From an uncultured Eudoraea sp. (GTDB lineage Bacteria > Bacteroidota > Bacteroidia > Flavobacteriales > Flavobacteriaceae), in NCBI GenBank assembly GCA_947258405.1, contig CAMYIE010000004.1, positions 124,001-188,000 of the forward strand: DNA of 64,000 nucleotides. Direction: 5' to 3'. The position numbers were made by a program, and so were the translations under genes. This document shows positions 18,107-25,574 of this stretch, one piece after another. Under the pieces are notes generated by a model. It worked only from the letters and a program-made list of their open reading frames with translations. It searched no databases and was not told the origin of the DNA. Each line of letters starts with the position of its first letter. The stretch's first letter is position 1.

Positions 18107-18414
18107 TCATGAGCAATGAAAGAAACCTCGATAGGTAATTCGGTCTTTCTGGCTGGTAAACAGACCGGTTGAATGAGCCAATGCAAAATCACCCTGGTTG
18201 GCATTTGAGTTTAAAAGAATATTGTGAGACCCAGTGCTAATTGGTGAATACCAACACCAGATGGGCTTCGGAAGGTGCCAGAGAAAGCCCGCGATACCCA
18301 AACATTCTGGCCACTAGAATTGCTCCATTCCAGGGTATTGTCTAATAAGGAGTAGAAATTTGTAGGTTTAGAGGCATCGATCTGTTGACTGTCATCGCCC
18401 CTGGGCCAGTACTG
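18107..18414 (-). pseudogene. Broken gene remnant, family unknown
   Basis: Two overlapping minus-strand frames read like pieces of one protein. Frame A (18211-18414, no start codon, preceded by a stop) gives YWPRGDDSQQIDASKPTNFY and then SLLDNTLEWSNSSGQNVW. Frame B (18107-18301) gives STGSHNILLNSNANQGDFAL and then HSTGLFTSQKDRITYRGFF. Both have the Asn/Ser/Gly-rich look of exported Bacteroidota proteins. A frameshift around 18260-18310 would join them. I could not name the family. The remainder of the 516-bp gap (18415-18590) holds nothing I recognise. Confidence 0.4.
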
Positions 18415-18590
18415 CTATACAATTAAAAAACAGCAGGAACTCAAATAAGGAATATACAAGTTGTTGACAGGTCTTATTCACTTCTTTTTTATTGAAAGTA
18501 TTTATTTTGGTTAACGAAAAAACGAAATTTCAATAAGTGATCATAGCTTTTATACCGGGAACCACATTGATCGTATTAGTTAAGGTATAA

Positions 18591-19565
18591 TCAAAACTTC
18601 AGTTTAAGTCCGCCCGACTCTGATGGTGCAGAATTTGCTGCCTTGATAAGATCATTTTTAAACTTTGCCGGTACTGTATTCCATCCATCATAAACAGTTC
18701 CGTTGATATAGTAGCGGTCTGTATTTGTGCTCAATCCTGATGCCGACATTAGTGCGTAGTAATTCGCAGGGGCTTCTTTACCGGCCTGTCCCCCTCCCAT
18801 AACCAGTTCTAGAACGCCATCGCCATCCACATCGTATTGAATCCAATTCAGTTCAAGGATGTCATTGTAGGTGCCGTCTGCCATCATCTGGCGGATGTTT
18901 TCATTAAATTCTGAAATAATAGCCTCTGCATTAGTTGTGCTTTTAAGGATTGCAAAGTATAAGGGTTGCACGATGATTGCCTTTGTGCCAACAGACAGAT
19001 ATTTCTTTACTTCCTGATGCTGATATTCCAGCAAATATTTGATCAGTAATTCATCGACCAGCATATAATCGGTTTTACCTTCCAGCAACAATTCCAGGTT
19101 TTGCTGATCGCTTTTTCCAGGGAGGATACTAACTCCCGGGATGGTATATATGGAAGTGCCATAGGCGTAGTCACTAACCACCGATACCCGTTTATTCTTC
19201 AGGTCGTTTAAAGAATCGGCACTCACATCGTTACCCGCCCTGCTCACCAGCACAAGCCTGTTTTCCAGGTAAGGCTCTGAGTACAAAAGATATGATTCCC
19301 GGTCTTTGGTCTTCCAAAGTGTGGCACTGCCGTCGTATTGGCCGGCATTGATACCATCCAGTACTTCTTTAAAACTAACGATAGATGTTCCAATACCCAC
19401 CTCCCCCCTTTTCAGGGCCTCTTCCACCAGTTCCAATGCAAAAGCTTTTTCTCCATCTGTATCCGCAAAGGGAGGCCAGATATCAGAAGCCAGATTAAGC
19501 TCACTTTTTTGGGCCATAAGGCTTCCTAAGGTGATAAAGATGAAAAGTGTTAAGATGGGTCTCAT
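18591..19565 (-). CDS. Exported substrate-binding-like protein (SBP_bac_3 fold) with C-terminal DxDGDG motif
   Basis: With the ATG at 19563-19565 the 324-residue product has a signal peptide (MRPILTLFIFITLGSLMAQ). It then has a family 3 solute-binding domain: IWPPFADTDGEKAFALELVE, the lobe-crossing LYSEPYLENRLVLVSR, and DLKNKRVSVVSDYAYGTSIY. At about residue 250 comes DVDGDGVLELVMGGG, a calcium-loop sequence of the EF-hand/FG-GAP type, followed by a 65-residue tail. No permease or ATPase gene is nearby, so import by a dedicated ABC system is not supported. A sensory or ligand-sequestering role is possible. The upstream GTG start adds only two residues. Confidence 0.8.
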   Translation of the reverse strand: MRPILTLFIFITLGSLMAQKSELNLASDIWPPFADTDGEKAFALELVEEALKRGEVGIGTSIVSFKEVLDGINAGQYDGSATLWKTKDRESYLLYSEPYLENRLVLVSRAGNDVSADSLNDLKNKRVSVVSDYAYGTSIYTIPGVSILPGKSDQQNLELLLEGKTDYMLVDELLIKYLLEYQHQEVKKYLSVGTKAIIVQPLYFAILKSTTNAEAIISEFNENIRQMMADGTYNDILELNWIQYDVDGDGVLELVMGGGQAGKEAPANYYALMSASGLSTNTDRYYINGTVYDGWNTVPAKFKNDLIKAANSAPSESGGLKLKF

Positions 19566-19691
19566 GTACACACTATTTTTTTACTGGGGCACGGTTTGCT
19601 ACACGAGGCCACTCAGGATTCTTTAAATCTACAAAAAGAAAGGGATTATACTTATATTTAAAGCAGTTTAACACTATCAAATCTGAACTAT

Positions 19692-20621
19692 ATGAGACGG
19701 GGATTTTACTTTACCGCAGTAATACTCACTTTTTTTTGTTTAAACGGCTGGGCCCAGAAAACCAGTCCACTGGAAGGACGCTGGAACCTTGAAATTGATT
19801 ATGAGGGGAAGAAATTACCATCGTGGCTGGAGATCAGGCATTCAGGTCACAAGACATTGGTAGGTCGTTTTGTATATGCTTTCGGCAGTGCAAGGCCGGT
19901 GGCTGAAGTGAAGTACCAGGACAAAAAATTTAATTTTGCTATTCCCCCACAATGGGAGCCAGGTAACAGGGATATGGAGTTTTCAGGTGAAATACAGGCC
20001 GACAAACTCAAAGGATCCATGACCTATACCGATGGGAAAAGTTACTCCTGGACGGCTCAGCGAGCCCCTGAACTGGCTTATGTAAAATTTCCGAAATGGG
20101 GAGAAACCAAATCGCTTTTCAATGGTAAAAACATCGACGGATGGTATGCTGATGGGTCGAAAAACTGGTCGGTAAAAAATGGGATTCTTACATGCCCTGG
20201 CAGTGTTTCCAACCTGGTCAGCGAACAAAAGTTCAATAATTTCAAACTCCATGCCGAGTTCCGATTTCCAAAAGGCAGCAACAGCGGGATTTATCTTCGT
20301 GGCCGCTATGAGGTTCAGATTATTGATAGCGAAGGTATGGGGCCTTCGGATATTCTGTTTGGAGGAATATATGGCTTCCTCACCCCCAATGTCATGGCCT
20401 CCAAAGGATCAGGGGAGTGGCAAACCTATGATATCATCCTGATTGGGCGGAGAGTTACCATAATTGCTAATGGCAAGCCCATCATTATGGATCAGATAAT
20501 TCCGGGGATGACCGGTGGAGCCATAGATAATAAGGAAGCCCAACCAGGTCCCTTTATGCTACAGGGCGACCACGGGGCAGTAGAATTCAGGGCATTTGAC
20601 GTAACACCAATCTTAAATTAG
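19692..20621 (+). CDS. Exported DUF1080 (3-keto-disaccharide hydrolase-like) protein
   Basis: The 309-residue protein has a signal peptide (MRRGFYFTAVILTFFCLNGWAQ) and a short N-terminal beta domain. A DUF1080 domain follows from about residue 140 to the end, with the family pattern SLFNGKNIDGWYADG, then FRFPKGSNSGIYLRGRYEVQ and QIIDSEG. The domain has a concanavalin-like jelly-roll fold and is assigned to 3-keto-glycoside hydrolysis in some members. Here the substrate is unknown. The gene is divergent from the solute-binding gene. Confidence 0.85.
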   Translation: MRRGFYFTAVILTFFCLNGWAQKTSPLEGRWNLEIDYEGKKLPSWLEIRHSGHKTLVGRFVYAFGSARPVAEVKYQDKKFNFAIPPQWEPGNRDMEFSGEIQADKLKGSMTYTDGKSYSWTAQRAPELAYVKFPKWGETKSLFNGKNIDGWYADGSKNWSVKNGILTCPGSVSNLVSEQKFNNFKLHAEFRFPKGSNSGIYLRGRYEVQIIDSEGMGPSDILFGGIYGFLTPNVMASKGSGEWQTYDIILIGRRVTIIANGKPIIMDQIIPGMTGGAIDNKEAQPGPFMLQGDHGAVEFRAFDVTPILN

Positions 20622-20712
20622 CAGAGCCTATCAGTTTCTTCTAATATTGATGAAAGGACTTCTGATCTGGTACCTGAACGATTGTTTCCCTTTACCCTTA
20701 AAGATTACCTGT

Positions 20713-20904
20713 TTAGCGTCGTTCGAAGTTCAAAATCAAAAAAATAAAAGTGGTAAACAATATAGTACCAAACAAACCGTAAAGCACAGCTGTATGATCT
20801 ACGGGTAGGCCAAACCCTACAGAAAAGAATAGCAAAAAAATAAGTCCAGCTGTAATGCCGGTAAATATGGCGATTTTAGTTTTGGTGGCCTTTTTAAGAT
20901 TCAT
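20713..20904 (-). CDS. Small two-helix membrane protein
   Basis: The 63-residue product has a basic N-terminus (MNLKKATKTK) and two hydrophobic segments at about residues 11-32 and 40-59, ending in NFERR. This is a plausible inner-membrane hairpin. I do not recognise a named family. It lies 59 bp after the broken DUF4386 gene on the same strand and may have been part of the same transcript. Confidence 0.6.
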   Translation of the reverse strand: MNLKKATKTKIAIFTGITAGLIFLLFFSVGFGLPVDHTAVLYGLFGTILFTTFIFLILNFERR

Positions 20905-20963
20905 CCCGCTGGCTTATACTATTAAGACCCTAATTCTGGGGAATTGTTACAGTTTTTAACATT

Positions 20964-21644
20964 TCAGCGGGGACTGTATTCCTTTGCTCCCATGATCAAT
21001 AGCCAGAGACATGTTCCTATTTCACCTATGCTTGCCGGGATTGTGATGTAGCTGGCAATTGGTAGATCACCAAATTCAGGCATAATCACCCGGCCGAAAA
21101 AGTCTATCAGATAACCGGCACAGCCTAACATGAGAAATATACCGAGGATTTTGGGGATCAACCCGGACTTATAGATCATATATCCCAGGGGAAAAAGCCA
21201 TAGGGCTCAAAAAATTTGTGCTACGAGGTGACTCTTAAAATAGCGTTTCATATAGAACATTACATCTACCTCTAAAGCCGCAGTTGGAAAGTCAGAAGCG
21301 TGAACAAGTTCAAGAACCGAAAATTCATTTATAATACCAATAAATGTGATCGGGATGCTCACTACGGCAAAGGCAACCATCAGCACCGAGGCAGTCTTAT
21401 TTACCTTTTCAAAAAGTTTGTAGAGGATAAGGGGTAGTAATAGAAAGGCAACATACGATACCATTTCAATGGCCATGCCTAACCGGAAAAGCGATTCCTG
21501 AGATAGAATATTCGCGGCTGTGGCTGCAGGATCTCCGCTAACATAGATCTTCGAGGGGACGTACATCAGGCTAAAAATCCCAGTGATAACAAGGATGAAA
21601 TAGGCCAGGCCTGCCAGGCGCCCTGTTTTTTTGTTGGATAACAT
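20964..21644 (-). pseudogene. DUF4386 membrane protein interrupted by an in-frame TGA
   Basis: Two stretches in the same reading frame, 21207-21644 and 20964-21206, together encode a 226-codon DUF4386 protein of normal length with about six membrane segments. They are separated by a single TGA at 21207-21209, where the context (VAQIF-stop-ALWLFPLGYM) calls for tryptophan, so TGG has become TGA. There is no frameshift. Either the gene is dead, the first 145 residues are made as a truncated protein, or the base is a sequencing error. A second, intact DUF4386 gene lies at 23795-24487. Confidence 0.85.
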
Positions 21645-21736
21645 AGTAGTTGGTGTTTAATAATCGACGAATTTAGTGTGTATTTGTTACGGGAGTACAA
21701 AAATCGGGAGATCGGAAAAAGAATCCGAATAATGCA

Positions 21737-22255
21737 TCAAAGATCTTTTTGGTAGACCAGGAGTTCCTCTTCTTCATCGGGCAATACTACAGTACCTGAA
21801 AGATTCAATCCCAACTTGAGGAGTAATTTTTGGGAGGCAAGGTGGTCCTTGGCAGTAATTCCGCTTATTTTAGAGATGCCAAATTCCTCTTTGGCGGCCC
21901 GCATTATTTCTCTGGAAGCTTCAAAAGCATACCCGCATCGTTCATATTCGGGTAGCAGGGCAAAACCGATATCGACCCCTTCTAATCCTTCCCGGTCATA
22001 GATCCCGCAGCAACCCAGCTTATTCCCGTCGCTTTTTCTGATGATGGTGTAATTTGAATAGCCCAGCCGCTCCAATTGAGGTAGCATTCTTTTTTTGATA
22101 TAAGCTTTGGCTTCGTTCTTAGAATGTACCTGCCGGTCTCCAACAAATTTTAGCCATTTTGGGGTGTTGAGCAGTTCCAGTATGAATTCTGCATCTTCCT
22201 CCCCGGTTGGTCTTAGTACAAGTCTGGAGGTAAACCAGGACAGCGGTTTTCCCAT
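21737..22255 (-). CDS. GNAT family N-acetyltransferase (RimJ/RimL type)
   Basis: The 172-residue protein belongs to the RimJ/RimL-like GNAT group, which acetylates amino groups of proteins or small molecules using acetyl-CoA. It begins with the typical SRLVLRPTGEEDAEFILELL. It contains the acetyl-CoA-binding region DIGFALLPEYERCGYAFEAS and the later SQKLLLKLGLN. The substrate cannot be inferred. It begins 6 bp downstream of the MltF-like gene's stop on the same strand, so the two are probably co-transcribed. Confidence 0.9.
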   Translation of the reverse strand: MGKPLSWFTSRLVLRPTGEEDAEFILELLNTPKWLKFVGDRQVHSKNEAKAYIKKRMLPQLERLGYSNYTIIRKSDGNKLGCCGIYDREGLEGVDIGFALLPEYERCGYAFEASREIMRAAKEEFGISKISGITAKDHLASQKLLLKLGLNLSGTVVLPDEEEELLVYQKDL

Positions 22256-22261
22256 CTTCTG

Positions 22262-23689
22262 CTATTCTATAAAATGGGTATAGTGATTATATCGTTCAAA
22301 AATCTGATTCACATAGCTGAAGGGTTCTTTCCCATTGACATAACCTGATGTGATAAAATCAAGGTTGTAGTTCTTGGGAAAACTTAGCGCCAAAATCATT
22401 TGGTCTGTACTCTGGTCCCAGACATAAGGGTCCAGACCGTTATATTCAGCAAGTCTTTGAGCATCTCTCACATGAGAATAGCCGCAATTATAGGCGGCCA
22501 TAGCAAATTTTGTGCGTTGCATGGTATCGGTGACCTCCTCAAAACGGTCGTACATTTTTTTTAGGTAAGCGCTCCCCCCTGCTATATTATCATTAGGATC
22601 CAGGATATTGTTCACTCCTAATTCTTTTGCGGTACCGGGCATCATTTGCATCAGTCCCTTCGCCCCGGCCCAGGATTTCGCCGAGGTATTGAATTGGGAT
22701 TCCTGATAGATCAGGGAAGCAAGAATTCGCCAGTCCCAATCTATTTTAGCAGCGTTCATTTTAATGATATCGTCGTATTTGCTGATCTGTTCATTATTCA
22801 GGCTGTAAAACTCACTTTTCACCCTCCTTTTATATCTGCGCTCGTTTTTAAAATACTTATTAAAGATCACATTGAATTCCTGCTTTCTTCGATTATTTCT
22901 GATCCAGGTGTTAGTAGCCTCCAGTAGCTCCGAAGCATTGGGTCTGACGGCCCATGCAATTCGCTGTGAACTGCTCACAGGGACTTCAACATCCAGTTCA
23001 GGGTAAGAGGAGGCATTGATATGGGCGATATTGCTGTCGGCGATAGTATATTTGATCTTCCCTTCGGCTACCATCTTGATGATCTCATCGGTAGAGAGAT
23101 TTCCTTTAAGCGTATCGATAATGATATCCTCTCCAAGTTCGTCGGAAAGATGTAATAGTCGTAAGTAGTACGAAGAGTTCTTTCTTACAGAAACCGTCTC
23201 TCCGATCAGTTCAACAGCATCGTTTATCAGGCTTCTTTTCTTTTGCCTGTAAGCTAGCTGATCCCAGTTGTCGGGTTTTCGTTGTACCAGAACTTGTTGG
23301 GTGAGATATAGATAATCTGTAAATGATGCGATCTTTTGTCGTTCCTTGGTAATTGCCAATCCATGAGCTACAATATCGATATTGCCTTTCCGAAGTTCCT
23401 CCAGCATCTGGTTGAGGTCTCTGGCGATCTGGAGCTCGAGGTCGAGATTAAAATGTTCTGCCAGCTTAAGAAGCATTTCGTACTCATAGCCCATGGGCTG
23501 TCCGCGGTAGAGAAAATAGCTGGTACCACTATAGGCGATGAGGGCTTTCAGTTTCCCGTCTTTTCTGATATCGGCAAGATCCCTGATGTCGTATGAATCA
23601 AAGCGCGAACCAGCCAACTCGGCCTTGTCCGATCTGCAGGAAAAGCATAAAACTATGGTGAGAAGCGCTAAGCAGAATCGAGTTTTCAT
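22262..23689 (-). CDS. MltF-like membrane-bound lytic transglycosylase (lipoprotein)
   Basis: The 475-residue protein joins a family 3 solute-binding domain (about residues 35-270) to a C-terminal lytic transglycosylase domain, the architecture of MltF. MltF cleaves peptidoglycan glycan strands with formation of 1,6-anhydro-muropeptides. A lipoprotein signal ends at Cys18 (VLCFSC). The catalytic glutamate is in YQESQFNTSAKSWAGAKGLM (about residue 328), followed by QMMPGTA and AAYNCGYSHVRDA. It is probably anchored in the envelope, facing the periplasm. The GNAT gene follows. Confidence 0.92.
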   Translation of the reverse strand: MKTRFCLALLTIVLCFSCRSDKAELAGSRFDSYDIRDLADIRKDGKLKALIAYSGTSYFLYRGQPMGYEYEMLLKLAEHFNLDLELQIARDLNQMLEELRKGNIDIVAHGLAITKERQKIASFTDYLYLTQQVLVQRKPDNWDQLAYRQKKRSLINDAVELIGETVSVRKNSSYYLRLLHLSDELGEDIIIDTLKGNLSTDEIIKMVAEGKIKYTIADSNIAHINASSYPELDVEVPVSSSQRIAWAVRPNASELLEATNTWIRNNRRKQEFNVIFNKYFKNERRYKRRVKSEFYSLNNEQISKYDDIIKMNAAKIDWDWRILASLIYQESQFNTSAKSWAGAKGLMQMMPGTAKELGVNNILDPNDNIAGGSAYLKKMYDRFEEVTDTMQRTKFAMAAYNCGYSHVRDAQRLAEYNGLDPYVWDQSTDQMILALSFPKNYNLDFITSGYVNGKEPFSYVNQIFERYNHYTHFIE

Positions 23690-23794
23690 CCGAGATAATC
23701 CTTAGAAAAGGTTGCCTATTTAGAGATGAAATATACTTAAATTTTGATAACCCGATTATCGATGACAGTAATGAATGGCTATGGCTACCTTATT

Positions 23795-24487
23795 TTATGC
23801 ATTAAGAGAAGGCCTTTCAATGGTTGTTGTTCTAAAGCCTAAAACCAATAACCAGAGCGTCATAAAAATGAAATGGATTCCATTCTGCTGGTAAAACCAA
23901 AAGCTAACTTTAATATCGAACAATTGCACCGCACTGGCAAAAAATACAAATAGCATCGCCGCCATGCCCCAGACAGGAATAAACCGGGGAACCCATTTAC
24001 CCCTAAAAAAGGCAATAAAGAGTAAAAAGGTAGCTGAACTATAGCCCATCAGACTAAAAAAGTGGCCCCAGAAGTATTCGTGTACCAATACTTTGCCAAT
24101 AGTATTATAGTACGTCATTTCCGCAACAGGGATATCCTGTACCTGCTGACTGAGGTTGATCAGCGATAAATGACCGATATCGCCCATTAAAGCTGCGCCG
24201 AATTGAATTACGAGGAGGACCACATACCATATGGCCAGTGATCTGGAAATATGCTTTATACAGGGAAAGAGAAAAATCGCGATCCCAAGCCACATCAGAC
24301 CCGCGATAAGGTTTAGCACAATGGCGAGTCTCATTTGGGTGGCCTGCTCAAAAACATCTAATAAAATAGTTTCGGAAGCTAGTAAGGTAGAATTAAGCCC
24401 TCTGAAATTAAGTGAAGTGGCCCCGAGGGTGATGATAATTAAGAAGAGTAGGCCTACTATTCTACCTTTTTTTTTGGTGAGTTGCAT
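23795..24487 (-). CDS. DUF4386 domain membrane protein (intact)
   Basis: The 230-residue product has about six membrane segments and the overall layout of DUF4386: KKKGRIVGLLFLIIITLG at the start and a central segment with QVQDIPVAEMTYY. A late pair of helices encloses the WVPRFIPVWG loop. Function is unknown for the family. It is a diverged paralogue of the broken gene at 20964-21644, which may explain why that copy could be lost. Confidence 0.8.
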   Translation of the reverse strand: MQLTKKKGRIVGLLFLIIITLGATSLNFRGLNSTLLASETILLDVFEQATQMRLAIVLNLIAGLMWLGIAIFLFPCIKHISRSLAIWYVVLLVIQFGAALMGDIGHLSLINLSQQVQDIPVAEMTYYNTIGKVLVHEYFWGHFFSLMGYSSATFLLFIAFFRGKWVPRFIPVWGMAAMLFVFFASAVQLFDIKVSFWFYQQNGIHFIFMTLWLLVLGFRTTTIERPSLNA

Positions 24488-24898
24488 GCTGGTTTATTTT
24501 TTTGATTGATACCTATTAGAAGAAGGAAGGCAGAATTTGTTACAGAATGGGGGGGGATGATTGAAAATGGAAAGTGAAAAGTGTCCCGATAGCTATCGGG
24601 GGCGAAGGTGGGAAAAGTGAATAATTAACAATCAACCATTAATAATTGGCAAACGGAAGTGAAAAGTTGAAATTACGCTGACTGATTTGTCAGTTCGAGT
24701 GATTTGACACGAATGCAATGAGTGCCAAATTGTATCGAGAACTGTTAAAAACAAGCAAGCACTTCTCAATATAAATTCTGATCGCTGATGCTCTCAAAAT
24801 TCACTCGAGGTGACAGAGAGATTAAATCCATTACACTATCCCAATCAGCACGTTCCGGTGTGAATGAGAATAACTTATTACAATACATCCAAGTTCGG
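24488..24898. repeat. Gene-free stretch with palindrome and REP-like element
   Basis: No convincing gene is present. The stretch holds an eight-G run (24549-24556), the 16-bp palindrome CCCGATAGCTATCGGG (24585-24600), and AT-rich filler. It also holds an imperfect stem-loop of about 54 bp (24691-24744) whose ends are CAGTTC and GAACTG and whose inner arms pair ATTTG with CAAAT. It resembles a collection of short mobile or structural intergenic repeats. Confidence 0.6.
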
Positions 24899-25450
24899 TC
24901 ACTTAGTAGTAGGTCCGCCCATATTGGTGAAAAAGCTGTCGATGGGTTCCCAGAGTTCTATCTTGTTTCCTTCCGGGTCCATGATATGGACAAACTTACC
25001 GTAGTCGTAAGAAGTGATACTGTCCAGGATGGTCACTCCCTCAGCCCGCAGATTTTCCACCAGGGCCTCGATATGCTGTACCCGGTAATTGATCATAAAC
25101 TCCTTTTCAGAGGGATCGAAATAGTCGGTGTTTTCGTCAAAAGGCCCCCATCGAAGATAATTAATCTCCTCAGGATTATTCGCATTCCTGAATTCAAATG
25201 GCGAGCCGTAGTCGTCTGTGGCAAGTCCGAGATATTTCCCATACCATTCATTAACGCTCTTAGGGTCTTTCGAGCGGAAAAAGATACCGCCTATTCCGGT
25301 TACTCTGGGGGTGTCGTCATTTTCCATAAGGTTGATTTTTTGGGTTTCCGGCAGTGCTTTTTTAGTCTTATTTTCATCGGCTCCCTGTATCCAAAGCGAC
25401 ACAGCGATGACCATGATTAAAAAGATCAAATAAGGGATATATTTTCTCAT
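24899..25450 (-). CDS. Membrane-anchored VOC (glyoxalase-like) protein
   Basis: The 183-residue protein starts with one hydrophobic helix (YIPYLIFLIMVIAVSLWI) and then a VOC domain from about residue 48. Visible features are GIGGIFFRSKDPKSVNEWYG, EFMINYRVQHIEALVENLR and the C-terminal FVHIMDPEGNKIELWEP. VOC proteins bind metal ions and act as glyoxalases, dioxygenases or resistance proteins, and the substrate is not deducible. The leader helix is unusual, since family members are normally cytosolic. It would place the domain on the far side of the inner membrane or export it. Confidence 0.85.
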   Translation of the reverse strand: MRKYIPYLIFLIMVIAVSLWIQGADENKTKKALPETQKINLMENDDTPRVTGIGGIFFRSKDPKSVNEWYGKYLGLATDDYGSPFEFRNANNPEEINYLRWGPFDENTDYFDPSEKEFMINYRVQHIEALVENLRAEGVTILDSITSYDYGKFVHIMDPEGNKIELWEPIDSFFTNMGGPTTK

Positions 25451-25574
25451 ATAGCGTTAACTATCAATATACTAAAAATAAGAATAAATGGTTAAAACCC
25501 GATCCTTGCTAATTTTTATCTTCACGGCTGTAACAATTAGAACGTCAATTAGTCTAATTATCAAAACATATCAC

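Noticed and set aside
20964-21179. Separate small membrane gene of 71 codons
   Set aside because: It is the downstream half of the DUF4386 gene in the same frame after a TGA, not an independent protein.
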